Shown here piece after piece: positions 16,206 to 25,650 of a DNA stretch of 33,133 nucleotides. This DNA comes from Deltaproteobacteria bacterium (GTDB taxonomy: Bacteria; Desulfobacterota; QYQD01). The stretch is taken from NCBI GenBank assembly GCA_007280345.1, contig QYQD01000164.1, forward strand, positions 1-33,133. Reading direction: 5' to 3'. Position 1 is the stretch's first letter, and the number at the start of each line of letters is the position of its first letter. Position numbers and translations under genes: made by a program. The notes beneath the pieces are model-generated. The model made no database searches, had not been told where the DNA came from, and worked only from the letters and a program-made list of their open reading frames with translations.

Positions 16206-17704
16206 TATGCACCCCCTGGAGGATTCTGGTTCGGTGGAGGTTGGGGAGCATTGGGGTCCGAGGGAACGGGCAGCACAGGGGGCACAGGGGGCAAGAGAGC
16301 ATCGGCCGCGGCCTGCTCTTCTGCCATCGCCGCCTTCTTCTCTTCCTCAATCAAGGCGATCTGCTCATCATCGAATTTCATTATTTCCCGCAGAAATGAC
16401 GCAGGGGGAAGGACGCTCTCAACCGTGGGGCCAGCCGTGGCATAATTCTTGAGGGCCAGGGATAAGGTGTTGGCAATGTCCGCCTTGTCCTTGTCACTCT
16501 GCGACCATAGGTCTTGCCACTGAATCGAGTAATCTTTTGCTGGGGCCGGCAGCACCCCATATTCAATGCACCGGTCCACAAAAGGCCGGATGATAGTCGG
16601 TTCAGCAAATTCAGTACGTCGTCCTATTACCAGGGAAAGCCAGTTGTCCCGGTCCTGGGTGCTGGCCAGTTGCCCGATTTCAGAACCTAAGAGGATGCGC
16701 AGCGGGATTCCCGTCACGGCGCTGATCATTTGGAGCTGCACTAAGACGTGCTTCTCTGGGTCGGAAACTTGCGAGGCCAGGGTGTCCCAGGTGATCCCTT
16801 CATTCAGAATCATGCGCCGCAGATCGTGCTCATATTCGTCAATCTGGGCCTGCAACCCGAGTTTAGTTGCCTCTGACAGAAAGGTTTCCTTGTCCACCTT
16901 CCCCTGATACCCAGGCCGTGCCCCCCGCCAGAACATCTCAGCCGAGGCCCCCACGAGCTTTTCCAAATCCATGAGCCGGTTGAACACCACCTTTAGCCGG
17001 GGGGTCCCCTCAATCTCGGATTCAAGCAGTCCGTCCGCCACATGGATCACCCGGGAATGGTGGACTTTGATCTCTTGGCTTGTCCCGGTGCTAACATTGG
17101 AAACGGTGATCGTGTAAAAAAGAGGTTGGCCATAGCGTTCATCGCTGGAATCGGTCACGTATTCGATGACATTGGTAAGGGCACTTCCCTCTCCGAAAGG
17201 CTTGACCCAAAGCAACTTGAGGGCAGGGCCATTGACCGGCATGGCAAAGTCCTGGGAAGTCCTTACATCGCTCAGGCCAAGGAGCAATAGCCCATATTGA
17301 CCGATGCCCGTCAGTTTATCGAGCCGGGAGAACTTGGGATGCAGGGCCAACTTGTCATAAAGCTCATAAAAGGCCTTTTCAAGGTCCGTCTCGTTGTTAT
17401 CATCCGATTCCAGTAATTCAAAACCGCCGCGCCAGGTCGCGTCAACAGGCCGGTCGATTACGGCTGCGGCAATGTCCTGGCGCGAGTATTGATCGTAATA
17501 ATCTTGGTAGGTGAGTGTGAGCTTATACCCTAGGGCCTGGTAGAGGTCCCGATCCCCGCCATACTGGAGGCCCATCTGACCGGCGAGTTTAGCCCGGGCC
17601 ACGATAACCGATAGCGTCTGGAGTTCGCCGGGGTTAATGCGCCTATCAGGCAGGAGGCTTGCGGCGTATGATCCGAGGGTTTTGATGAGGCTTTTTTTGC
17701 TCAA
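16205..17704 (-). CDS. Portal protein (DUF1073-like)
   Basis: YSRQDIAAAVIDRPVDATWRGGFEL...HHSRVIHVADGLLESEIEGTPRLKVVFNRLMDLEKLVGASAEMFWRGARPG; TTG start with GGAG upstream. Confidence 0.8.
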   Translation of the reverse strand: MSKKSLIKTLGSYAASLLPDRRINPGELQTLSVIVARAKLAGQMGLQYGGDRDLYQALGYKLTLTYQDYYDQYSRQDIAAAVIDRPVDATWRGGFELLESDDNNETDLEKAFYELYDKLALHPKFSRLDKLTGIGQYGLLLLGLSDVRTSQDFAMPVNGPALKLLWVKPFGEGSALTNVIEYVTDSSDERYGQPLFYTITVSNVSTGTSQEIKVHHSRVIHVADGLLESEIEGTPRLKVVFNRLMDLEKLVGASAEMFWRGARPGYQGKVDKETFLSEATKLGLQAQIDEYEHDLRRMILNEGITWDTLASQVSDPEKHVLVQLQMISAVTGIPLRILLGSEIGQLASTQDRDNWLSLVIGRRTEFAEPTIIRPFVDRCIEYGVLPAPAKDYSIQWQDLWSQSDKDKADIANTLSLALKNYATAGPTVESVLPPASFLREIMKFDDEQIALIEEEKKAAMAEEQAAADALLPPVPPVLPVPSDPNAPQPPPNQNPPGGA

Positions 17705-17727
17705 TTCATGCTCCGATGGGGGCGCCC

Positions 17728-17769
17728 AAAAAAGAAAAAGGGGCAGAGGTCCCCATTAACCCCTGCCCC
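17728..17769 (-). terminator. Terminator/attenuator-like hairpin with TTTTTCTTTTTT
   Basis: Arms ggggcag (17740-17746)/ctgcccc (17763-17769), U-rich tract downstream on minus strand. Confidence 0.55.
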
Positions 17770-17939
17770 GGGCCACAATGGCTCCCCGTGGAACCGTTAC
17801 CAGAAGAAGGATAGTGCATATATGAACTATGGAAGCAATTATTTTGAAAGTCAAGACTTTTCGTCAATTATTTGACAGTCAGTGTCGATTTTTTGACTAT
17901 CCGGCTAAAAGTCGTGTCTTTGGGGTATGTCAAGTAGAT

Positions 17940-17964
17940 AAGGGGGCTATCTCCCCCTTTTTTT
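17940..17964 (+). terminator. Hairpin AAGGGGG/CCCCCTT with T7 on plus strand; weakly bidirectional
   Basis: Arms 17940-17946 and 17953-17959; abuts terL stop codon. Confidence 0.5.
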
Positions 17965-19489
17965 AACGGAGGAGAATCCTAACTTCTTTCTTGCCAGCCA
18001 ACTTCCCAAGAGCCCCGCTTCCGGCATCCACCTGGTCCTTAAATTTCGAGAATGGGAAGAACCGATGCTCTTCGATAAATTCACGATTCCAATCGCCCCT
18101 GAGCAATTGCACGTTTCCATTGTTTACCTGCACCGAGTAAGGGTCAGCCCGAAAAATCTTATCACCCGTGGGCCGGTCGGCGTATGAGGCGAACCCGGCC
18201 AGGTTGCGAATCGTGGCCTGGGCGCTATCCTTCCCACCGCTCCCCGGTTCTTGCTCATGATAAATCTGTACCCCTTGGCCGTCCGCCTCGGCAGTTTCCC
18301 GGATGATCCGCTCACGTTCCTCAGAGGCCCACCTGCCCCGCTTCACATCCGAGACAAAGAACTTGCCGGATACCAGCCTGTGCATCTTGACGCCGACCGT
18401 GAAAGCTCCTGTACCGTCTTTGGTGCCGGCCTTATCCCAATAACGAACGGTCGCGGCGATACTCACTTCAGAGGGCATGGTGTCCACCATGGCGAAATGC
18501 TCTACCTTAAACATGCCCCCACCCGGGGGCGTCGGGTTCTGGCCATATTGGGCGGCATATCCATATTGGCCTAACCGAACCTCTTCCTCTTCTAAAACGC
18601 TCCAGGGCATACGTACAGGATCAAGAAGTCCGTCAACGTATCGCTCTACCAACTCTGGGGGATATACCTGTTTGGCGTAGGTTCTAATTTCCCCTGGAAG
18701 GCTTATAAGTTTTAATCTGATCTTATCCTTTTTCTCCCAAAGATGGCCCGTAGGATCCCCCTGGTGGAGCCTTTGTTGAATCAAAACCATGGCGGCCACT
18801 TGTTTATCAATCCGCCGGGTAGATAAGGTTTGGTCAACCCAGGTGATGCAGGTTCTCAATTCCGTCTCGCTGGCGGCCTGTTTTGGGTTTAGCGGATCAT
18901 CCGGTAAGAGGAAATGGCCATGGAAGCCGGTCATGGTAGCGCCCACACTGGTGCTATATCGGCCGCCCCCCCGATAAACTTTGCCATTTTCATATTTGAG
19001 GATCTTGAAATTGCTCACGGTATTTTTGTCTGGATCAATTTTTATATATGGATAGATGTGTTGAAATCGTTCCGAGCTCACCATGTCGCGGCAATATTTC
19101 GCAGATTCAAGGGAAAGGTCGGCCGAATAACTAGCCGTGATAAACCTCATCCAGTACCATTTGGTCCAGCACCAGGCTGGAAACATGATACTGACCATGC
19201 CGGTTTTTGTCGTGCCGGGAGGGACATTGATAAGCAGGTCGTATTCCCTGGGGAGCCTCTGGCCCACCCGTTCAGCCATGGTCTGCAATTCAGCGCAGAG
19301 ATAGAGAATATGCCAGTTGGATTGAAATTCATCGTTTGATATCTCGGGCCAGAAATATTGTAGGAAAAAATAGAAGCTGCGATTGCAGCGTTCCCGGATT
19401 GCCAGGTTGGGGTTTTTTATGGCTTCCAGGATTTGGGCACTTTTTGTTAGGGGAGCGGCGCTGGTTTGACTTATAAACAAGGGAGTCAC
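17963..19489 (-). CDS. terL: Terminase large subunit
   Basis: YDLLINVPPGTTKTGMVSIMFPAWCW (Walker A-like), VRYWDKAGTKDGTGAFTVGV (nuclease motif-like), GTGA overlap with upstream gene supports GTG start 19489. Confidence 0.85.
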   Translation of the reverse strand: MTPLFISQTSAAPLTKSAQILEAIKNPNLAIRERCNRSFYFFLQYFWPEISNDEFQSNWHILYLCAELQTMAERVGQRLPREYDLLINVPPGTTKTGMVSIMFPAWCWTKWYWMRFITASYSADLSLESAKYCRDMVSSERFQHIYPYIKIDPDKNTVSNFKILKYENGKVYRGGGRYSTSVGATMTGFHGHFLLPDDPLNPKQAASETELRTCITWVDQTLSTRRIDKQVAAMVLIQQRLHQGDPTGHLWEKKDKIRLKLISLPGEIRTYAKQVYPPELVERYVDGLLDPVRMPWSVLEEEEVRLGQYGYAAQYGQNPTPPGGGMFKVEHFAMVDTMPSEVSIAATVRYWDKAGTKDGTGAFTVGVKMHRLVSGKFFVSDVKRGRWASEERERIIRETAEADGQGVQIYHEQEPGSGGKDSAQATIRNLAGFASYADRPTGDKIFRADPYSVQVNNGNVQLLRGDWNREFIEEHRFFPFSKFKDQVDAGSGALGKLAGKKEVRILLR

Positions 19490-19962
19490 CCTGTCTCGGG
19501 GGTGAGGTCGCCTTTCAACTTCATCCCTGCGCTGATACACAAATCAAGTTCTTCCGGGGTAAGGTCGGACAAATCCGGGGACTTTTTGACCTTGAGCGTC
19601 CCGAGTTCAAAAATGGTGAGCCCCGACTCCTGCTGGAGTTTCTTGATTTGCTCCCGGGCACCCCTGGCCACGTTCAGATAGCCGACAGCCACGTTGCCGT
19701 TGGGATCGACCTTGGCAAAATTCTCCAGAGCCACCCGCTCTATCTCCTCAAAGGCTGCCAGGCTTTCGCCGATCAGGGTCTTGGAATCGCTGGAATCGAC
19801 GATCAGTGCCCAGAGTTTGCGGGCGCGGGCGAGTAGGAGACGGACATTACGTTCCTTCACGCCAAGATACAACCCTATCTGGCTCGTGCTCATGTTTTGG
19901 CGATATAAAGACATGGCTTTCATCGCCTTCTCATTTGTTTCGTGGGTAGGCGTTTTAGACAT
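19486..19962 (-). CDS. Terminase small subunit-like protein
   Basis: HTH-like MSTSQIGLYLGVKERNVRLLLARARKLW; immediately upstream of terL. Confidence 0.65.
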   Translation of the reverse strand: MSKTPTHETNEKAMKAMSLYRQNMSTSQIGLYLGVKERNVRLLLARARKLWALIVDSSDSKTLIGESLAAFEEIERVALENFAKVDPNGNVAVGYLNVARGAREQIKKLQQESGLTIFELGTLKVKKSPDLSDLTPEELDLCISAGMKLKGDLTPETG

Positions 19963-20035
19963 CTATCTGATTTACCTCCCCTTTTCTCGGCATTGAATAA
20001 TGCCCCTGCTTGACCGCCTTTTCATAATTGTATTT

Positions 20036-20065
20036 ATTCTAAGGCCATATTTACGAAAATGTCAA
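20036..20065 (-). promoter_or_regulatory. Sigma70-type promoter upstream of terminase genes
   Basis: TTGACA (20065-20060) - 18 nt - TAGAAT (20041-20036). Confidence 0.6.
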
Positions 20066-20091
20066 GTGTTAAATGAAGTCTGCGAGTCGAC

Positions 20092-20122
20092 AAAAAAAAA
20101 CCGGGGCCCCCGAAGGAACCCC
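20092..20122 (-). terminator. Intrinsic terminator with cUUCGg tetraloop
   Basis: Minus strand GGGGTTCC-TTCG-GGGGCCCC followed by CGG and T9. Confidence 0.75.
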
Positions 20123-20128
20123 AGCCCC

Positions 20129-20815
20129 CTACCGATACCACTTAACCGTTGTCATGCTCCCCCCGCCTCCCGTGGGGATCGTGTTGGCGACTGCCCTGCC
20201 TGGGTAAAGGTGACCACCCGCATAATATGACGGGTATGGCGTCGCACCAGCAGCGCACACCGCACCGACCCCGGCGGTGATTAAAGCGACCGTCCCGACA
20301 GCGAACATCCTCTTTTCCTCACCGCTCTGAGTCTGAATATCCGACACGATCCCCCGGTCAAAATGAATTTCCACCACCCGGGATCGGATAGTTTGCCTGG
20401 CCGTCAAGTCCAGGAGGGGAACATAGCAGAGCGGGGAGATGGTCCTGTCCGACCCCTCATATCGCCAGACCGGATTAAACCAGCTTTCAGGAGGTCCCAG
20501 GAGCGCCAGGACTTCGGCTTTTGTAGTAACGCCGACCTGGATATTATCCCTGAAAGAGGCATCCATGATTTTATGGTTGCCGGCGCCGGTGGTGGAACAG
20601 CCGAAGCAGAGCAGGATTGTGATGAGCATGACCCCAAGTGCTTTAAATATTTGGTCAGCAATTCGTTTAGCTTTAGTGCAGAGGGCTTCCGTTTTACCAT
20701 AGCTTGCGTATCCCACCGCATCCCCAATAATCCCGATGATAATTACCTGATCATACTTGAACTTTTCCGCGTAGTCTCGGGCCGCTGCCACCTGTGGTGA
20801 CGGATTGAAGGCCAT
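20129..20815 (-). CDS. Phage-encoded lipoprotein with SmpA/BamE-like region, preceded in frame by a small phage domain
   Basis: MAFNPSPQVAAARDYAEKFKYDQVIIIGI...; internal VMLITILLCFGCSTTG lipobox; VGVTTKAEVLALLGPPES. Confidence 0.6.
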   Translation of the reverse strand: MAFNPSPQVAAARDYAEKFKYDQVIIIGIIGDAVGYASYGKTEALCTKAKRIADQIFKALGVMLITILLCFGCSTTGAGNHKIMDASFRDNIQVGVTTKAEVLALLGPPESWFNPVWRYEGSDRTISPLCYVPLLDLTARQTIRSRVVEIHFDRGIVSDIQTQSGEEKRMFAVGTVALITAGVGAVCAAGATPYPSYYAGGHLYPGRAVANTIPTGGGGSMTTVKWYR

Positions 20816-20889
20816 GGCTTTCTCCTTAGAAGATAGGGGACCAGCATACACCGACCCCCTGTTTTTGGAAGGTTTTGTTTTCCTGGGGG

Positions 20890-21138
20890 TTACCTTGCCT
20901 TCTCCGCAGCCGCCCGCTCCTCATCAGCCGCCAGCGCATCAGCCTTGTCACCGTAGATGTGAAAGTCGTGCTGTTCGCCGCAGGTACAGGCCCCCTTGTA
21001 ACCGGCCTCGCAGTAAATTCCTGGTTCGTCGCACGGCATCAGATTGTCTGTTGAACAGGCGCACTCGGAATCTGAGCACAAACCATCATATCCGTTCTTC
21101 TCCAGGTATTCCTTGATAATTTCTTTGATAGTGGACAT
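20890..21138 (-). CDS. Cys-rich hypothetical phage protein
   Basis: MSTIKEIIKEYLEKNGYDGLCSDSECACSTDNLMPCDEPGIYCEAGYKGAC; AAGGAGG RBS. Confidence 0.7.
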   Translation of the reverse strand: MSTIKEIIKEYLEKNGYDGLCSDSECACSTDNLMPCDEPGIYCEAGYKGACTCGEQHDFHIYGDKADALAADEERAAAEKAR

Positions 21139-21151
21139 CTAAGCCGCCTCC

Positions 21152-22957
21152 TTATGCGGCCTTCTTTTCGTTCACCTGTTCGATATGGCCATTCTCCAGC
21201 CACCAAACCCGAATCTCAGGCACCGGCGACGGGTCGGCATGGTCACTCGTAGCGAAAACCAAAACTGTGTCAAAATCCTGACGCACGGCCAGGAGGAAGT
21301 CAATCAGTTGGGCTCTGTTCACGGGGTCGAGTATGTCCGCCTCGTCGATCATCAGGAGGCGGGCACCGGCCAGGGTAGCCAACACATATTGGAAGCAAAT
21401 CCCGGCCCGGTATCTGGCGGACTTACTCAGGCAGGGGTAAAGAATGTCCCTCTGGACCTCCAAGTCTTTCGTGAGGGTCAGAGGGTAGCTCTCATGTTCC
21501 GGGAAGAGATAAGAAGAGGCGAAGTGAAGCCTCTCGTTAAACGGTCCCAGGGCCTCAGCAATGAGTTGGGAGGGGATGCCGTCCGGGGCTAGGGCTTTGG
21601 CAAGGGCGTCGTAAAGGGTGATCTCTTTTTCAGCTTCGGCGATCTTGGCTACGGCCGCTTCCGCCGCCTCTTTCTTTCGCCAAAAGTTCCGCACCGCGTC
21701 GAGCAGCTCGTAGCCGATGGCCATACGCACATCCATGGCGATGAGTTGGACGTCTATTACCGCCGTGTCCTGAATCTGCTCCTGCTGCTCCTTGAGCTTG
21801 GCGATCTTGTCAGCCAGGGCTTGGCCCTGCTTGTAGTAATTGTCGTAAGCCGCCTGTGCGTCCTGTGCCACCTTGAGGTCGGTTTCGATAAGCCCGACTT
21901 CCTTTTCCTGCTCCTGAAGGTCGGCCATAGTCTTTTTCAGAACCGCCGGGTCCACGTCCTGGGGTTTTGTGCCCTTGACTGCCACCTTCCGGGAGCTGGG
22001 GCACTCGACGCTGTAAACCGGGCAAATATCCGGGAATGCTTTCGGGTCCTGGCCCGCGGTCATGCCTGCGACTTTCTCTTGCAAACGCTCCAGGATGCCC
22101 CGGTTGATTTCCAGTGCCTTCCCGTACTTCTCCACTTCGCCGGGGTCCGGGGCCTCTGCTGGGTTGGCTTCCAGTGCCGCCAACTCCTTTTCAAGTTCTG
22201 GGAGCTTGTCGGCCTGGGCCTCCACCTTGCCCCGCTTCTGCTGGAGTTTATCCCGTTCAACCGTGAGTACTGACAGTCCAGCTTCCACGTCGGCCGTCTG
22301 GATATCGGGTAGGATACGGAGCACCCCGCCGATGGTGGCCTGAGTTTCGGGTTCCTCCATCTGGGCATCATCCCGGGTGCGCTTGGCGATGCGCCGGCGG
22401 GTGATGGCTTCGGTTTCGGCATCCTTAAAACCTTTCTGCTCGCCTATGTTCGCGAGGTTAAGAATATCGGAATCCATTTGCGGAGTTAGGGCGCCGGTGA
22501 AGCCCTTCAAGGAAACGATTAACCTTGCTCTGATTTCATCCCTCCGGGGCTGTAATCCCGGGATCACTCGGAAAAGGATTCGCCGCCGCTCGTCATCGGG
22601 CATGGAGAGAAAGGTCAAGGGGTCCGCAAGGATTGACATCATGACCTGATCATCCGGGACCGGCCCCGTAACACTGGCCGGGGTCTTAGGGGTCTTTTTC
22701 CTGGACGTAACCTCTTTATCGCCCCAGGTGATCGTGACCTCCGCGGCCTTGGCGCCGTCCTTAATGAAAGCGGCCTGGGCCTCGTGCGTCTTGAGGCCGC
22801 GGGCCTGGCCGGTGAGTGCCCATTGAACTGCATCCCTGACGCTGGACTTGCCGGATTCATTGATACCGGCGATGATGTGAATAGGTGCCCCGGAAAGGCC
22901 CATGTCCAGGGATTCGAGGGCCAGGAAGTTACGAATAGAAAGTGCTGAGATTTTCAC
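21152..22957 (-). CDS. SMC/Rad50-like AAA ATPase
   Basis: IRNFLALESLDMGL..HIIAGINESGKSSVRDAVQWAL (Walker A), coiled coil, ARLLMIDEADILD (Walker B). Confidence 0.85.
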   Translation of the reverse strand: MKISALSIRNFLALESLDMGLSGAPIHIIAGINESGKSSVRDAVQWALTGQARGLKTHEAQAAFIKDGAKAAEVTITWGDKEVTSRKKTPKTPASVTGPVPDDQVMMSILADPLTFLSMPDDERRRILFRVIPGLQPRRDEIRARLIVSLKGFTGALTPQMDSDILNLANIGEQKGFKDAETEAITRRRIAKRTRDDAQMEEPETQATIGGVLRILPDIQTADVEAGLSVLTVERDKLQQKRGKVEAQADKLPELEKELAALEANPAEAPDPGEVEKYGKALEINRGILERLQEKVAGMTAGQDPKAFPDICPVYSVECPSSRKVAVKGTKPQDVDPAVLKKTMADLQEQEKEVGLIETDLKVAQDAQAAYDNYYKQGQALADKIAKLKEQQEQIQDTAVIDVQLIAMDVRMAIGYELLDAVRNFWRKKEAAEAAVAKIAEAEKEITLYDALAKALAPDGIPSQLIAEALGPFNERLHFASSYLFPEHESYPLTLTKDLEVQRDILYPCLSKSARYRAGICFQYVLATLAGARLLMIDEADILDPVNRAQLIDFLLAVRQDFDTVLVFATSDHADPSPVPEIRVWWLENGHIEQVNEKKAA

Positions 22958-23262
22958 GATTCCTCCTTCGGTGCTGGGGCAGTAATGGCCTCCATAATGA
23001 GCTTTTCGACGGGGCCGATGAGGTCCGCAAAATACCTAAGCGAACTTGCCGCTTGGGTAAGGGTATCTTTATGCTGCCTCATATCGCGCAATCTCCGGTA
23101 AATAAGGGATACGTCGAATTTGTACCCGATGGAAAATGGGGATTCTCCGGCGCGCTGGGTCAGCAGTTGAGACTCATACTCGAGGCCCAACACACACAAC
23201 AATTCTCCTTTGGTAATTTCCACAATTAGGTTATTGTGATTACCTTTGCCGATGATTTTCAA
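22954..23262 (-). CDS. Hypothetical protein
   Basis: TTG start with GGAGG; overlaps start of ATPase gene. Confidence 0.5.
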   Translation of the reverse strand: MKIIGKGNHNNLIVEITKGELLCVLGLEYESQLLTQRAGESPFSIGYKFDVSLIYRRLRDMRQHKDTLTQAASSLRYFADLIGPVEKLIMEAITAPAPKEES

Positions 23263-23517
23263 AATATCCCTCCTTTTCTAGACAAATCCCGCCATTTCGC
23301 CTTTTTTCTGGACTTCGACGGCCTTGTCATAATTTTTGTCATAATTCTCCGTCTTTTCCGGTAACCCCTTTCGGGGGCCCCACTTTCGCAGGGGCCAGCG
23401 CCTGACGGCAAGATTCCCGATGTGCGATGGATGCGCCCCCTCGGATCTTCATCTCGCCTCTTGCCTTGCGTCGTCGGACTCAGGTGCACCCGGTGGAGGT
23501 GGGGGCTTGTGGGTAAA

Positions 23518-23718
23518 TCAAGTCATTTCTTTATCGTCGGCCAGCCATTCAGGGAGTTCGATCTGGACAGCGTCGCCCTCGCCGTGGATAATGGCTATCT
23601 GACTCTTGGGAAGCCAAGTATCATCGCTCCCGTCCGGCTGCCAGTCATCGGCCCGAAACAGGATGGCCATATCGGTTTCCCGGATGACGCGGCCAGTGAA
23701 TTGGATAGCTTCGCTCAT
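23518..23718 (-). CDS. Small phage protein, WLPKSQ...PEWLA family
   Basis: MSEAIQFTGRVIRETDMAILFRADD...DTWLPKSQIAIIHGEGDAVQIELPEWLADDKEMT; paralogue at 27877. Confidence 0.65.
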   Translation of the reverse strand: MSEAIQFTGRVIRETDMAILFRADDWQPDGSDDTWLPKSQIAIIHGEGDAVQIELPEWLADDKEMT

Positions 23719-23721
23719 GGA

Positions 23722-23910
23722 TCACGCCTCCTTGACCTTATTGTGGGGTTCATCGCCAGACGATTGAAACATCAAATCTCCAACGGCCTCAGCTACAGAA
23801 TTTCCAAAACCCGCCGGAGATTCCTGGAGGTTGATAAAATCTTCGTGGTAGACGGCGCACCACTTGTTGCCGTCCACAAAAACCCGGATAATCATTTCGG
23901 AATCCATCAC
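23722..23910 (-). CDS. Hypothetical protein
   Basis: 62 aa ORF in operon context, GTG or ATG start overlapping upstream stop. Confidence 0.55.
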   Translation of the reverse strand: MMDSEMIIRVFVDGNKWCAVYHEDFINLQESPAGFGNSVAEAVGDLMFQSSGDEPHNKVKEA

Positions 23911-24512
23911 CCCTCCTTAACTTTTGACCTTTCTCGGTACATGACTTTGTAGGCTTTCACTGCCTCCGGTTTATCCTGTCGTCGTTGCTTGCAGGCTTGG
24001 ATATTGCAATCCCGATGATAATTTTTCGCGGAACCCATCTTCAGGTTTTGAGGATCATCGTATTTCCCGCAAATATGGCATAAGCGCCAGGACGCCTGAC
24101 CGCAAGCCTTCAATGCCCGCATCCGCATGTGTATCAATTTGTGGTAGTTGCGATCTTGGCAAACCACCAAATTAGAGGGAAGGTTGTTGGCCCGGTTTTC
24201 ATCAACGTGATGAGGTATGGCCTCCGGAGGCAAGGGTTTTCCCAAAGCCTTTTCCGCCACAAGGATGTGCTCACGAACATAACCCTGAGAATCAGCCCTG
24301 GGATGGTCCGGCATTGAAATCAAAACGTAGCCGTCATTTTTGCGTTTTACCCCGCCATTCCACTTGGGATTATTGCTCCCTGTTGAGCTGTGTCCTTGAA
24401 TGAATCTGACCGGTTTGCCTTTGATTCGACCATATTTCTTATGGTTTTTCTTGGGGATAGTGGTTAGCCTACCGCATCCGCATTGACATAAACCCTCGGG
24501 TATTTTATCCAT
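23907..24512 (-). CDS. HNH endonuclease (copy 1)
   Basis: GLCQCGCGRLT..., HILVAEKALGKPLPPEAIPHHVDENRANNLPSNLVVCQDRNYHKLIH, C-terminal CHICGKYDDPQNL. Confidence 0.85.
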   Translation of the reverse strand: MDKIPEGLCQCGCGRLTTIPKKNHKKYGRIKGKPVRFIQGHSSTGSNNPKWNGGVKRKNDGYVLISMPDHPRADSQGYVREHILVAEKALGKPLPPEAIPHHVDENRANNLPSNLVVCQDRNYHKLIHMRMRALKACGQASWRLCHICGKYDDPQNLKMGSAKNYHRDCNIQACKQRRQDKPEAVKAYKVMYRERSKVKEG

Positions 24513-24522
24513 TGTCTTCCTC

Positions 24523-25650
24523 TTAGGTGGACTTATGGAATCCCACTTTTTCAACAGTTTTGGCTTGGTATTGACCCAAGATTCCATCCAGAAGTTCTTT
24601 CCTTTTGAGCTTTTTCAAGCCTCTGTCTAAAGAGGTTTTAGTTAAACTCAACATCGGCCATACTTGGGATGGTTCAACCCCCTGGGCCAGTAGATCGTTA
24701 ACAACCTGTTCGGGGTCAAGATCATAAGAGACGCTGGATGAGGGGCCATAAATTACGTTACCTACAGTGATTGATCCATACTCCGTAACCCATGCCTTGA
24801 GATGGTTTTTAATCGCCTTCCCCATTTCTTCAATCGCCAGGAGCAGGGTCGCCGCTTTCACTGCGTCCTCGTGATTTACCGGATAAAGGACGTTGGCCGG
24901 CACGAGCGCCTGGGCCATGACCGGGCAATGGGATGTGACCCCGCACCAGCCGCAGAACGATCCGGGAGTCGGGTCAAAATACTTCTCGGCTTCGATGATG
25001 GCGATTTTGGCTTCCAGTTCTGCCGGCACGGTGTCCAGGTCGCCGGGGGTCAAGAGGATTTCACGTTCCGCTCCATATCTCAGAAAATGGAGTTGCAGCA
25101 AGATTTCTTGAGCGTCCGGGTAACGAGTCCGCCTGGCACCCCAGCCGTAGATACGAAGTTGTAAGGGAATGTGCTCCGGGTCGATTTCGATGACCGCACG
25201 ATTAGATTTCCAATCTTTTATGACCGCCAGGCCACCTTGCAAGAAAGTGAAATCGAGCACCATCCGGAAAAAGACTTCGGGGGCATGATACTCGCAGGGC
25301 TCCCAGGCGCGGTTAAAAGCAAGCTGCAGTTCTACTCCGGGGTTCTCTACCGGCGGCAGGATGAAATTCTCGTAGGCCCGCGGCCAGACCTCCAGCACAT
25401 CCGCGGGGGCCTCCTTGGGGGTGATCTGCTGGGCCCAGGCCCAATCGGTTTGCAGGCCTTGAGAAATGAGCCGATTAAGATACTTGGCCGCCAACTCATG
25501 AAGCATCTGGCCGATGAGCAGGGGTTCCGCGGTGACCCGGGGGATTTTGTCGATGCGGATGAGTTTAAAGGCGAACGGGCAGCCGCCGTGAGCGTCGCCG
25601 CCATGGAACATCTCCAAAGCTGAGTGAGAATAACTCGCCTGTTTAGCCAT
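24523..25650 (-). CDS. Cas4/RecB-like PD-(D/E)XK nuclease with Fe-S-type cysteines
   Basis: SHSALEMFHGGDAHGGCPFAFKL, VLDFTFLQGGLAVIKDWKSNR, SFCGWCGVTSHCPV. Confidence 0.75.
   Translation of the reverse strand: MAKQASYSHSALEMFHGGDAHGGCPFAFKLIRIDKIPRVTAEPLLIGQMLHELAAKYLNRLISQGLQTDWAWAQQITPKEAPADVLEVWPRAYENFILPPVENPGVELQLAFNRAWEPCEYHAPEVFFRMVLDFTFLQGGLAVIKDWKSNRAVIEIDPEHIPLQLRIYGWGARRTRYPDAQEILLQLHFLRYGAEREILLTPGDLDTVPAELEAKIAIIEAEKYFDPTPGSFCGWCGVTSHCPVMAQALVPANVLYPVNHEDAVKAATLLLAIEEMGKAIKNHLKAWVTEYGSITVGNVIYGPSSSVSYDLDPEQVVNDLLAQGVEPSQVWPMLSLTKTSLDRGLKKLKRKELLDGILGQYQAKTVEKVGFHKST

Noticed and set aside
16205-17704. Portal considered as anti-CBASS (Acb1)-type protein because of DUF1073 naming overlap
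   Set aside because: Sequence motifs and position between terminase and minor head gene fit a portal; no phosphoesterase motifs recognised.
23259-23489. 76 aa ORF and alternative small frames (MKIRGGAS..., MTKIMTRPSKSRKK...)
   Set aside because: Several overlapping short frames compete; cannot tell which, if any, is translated.
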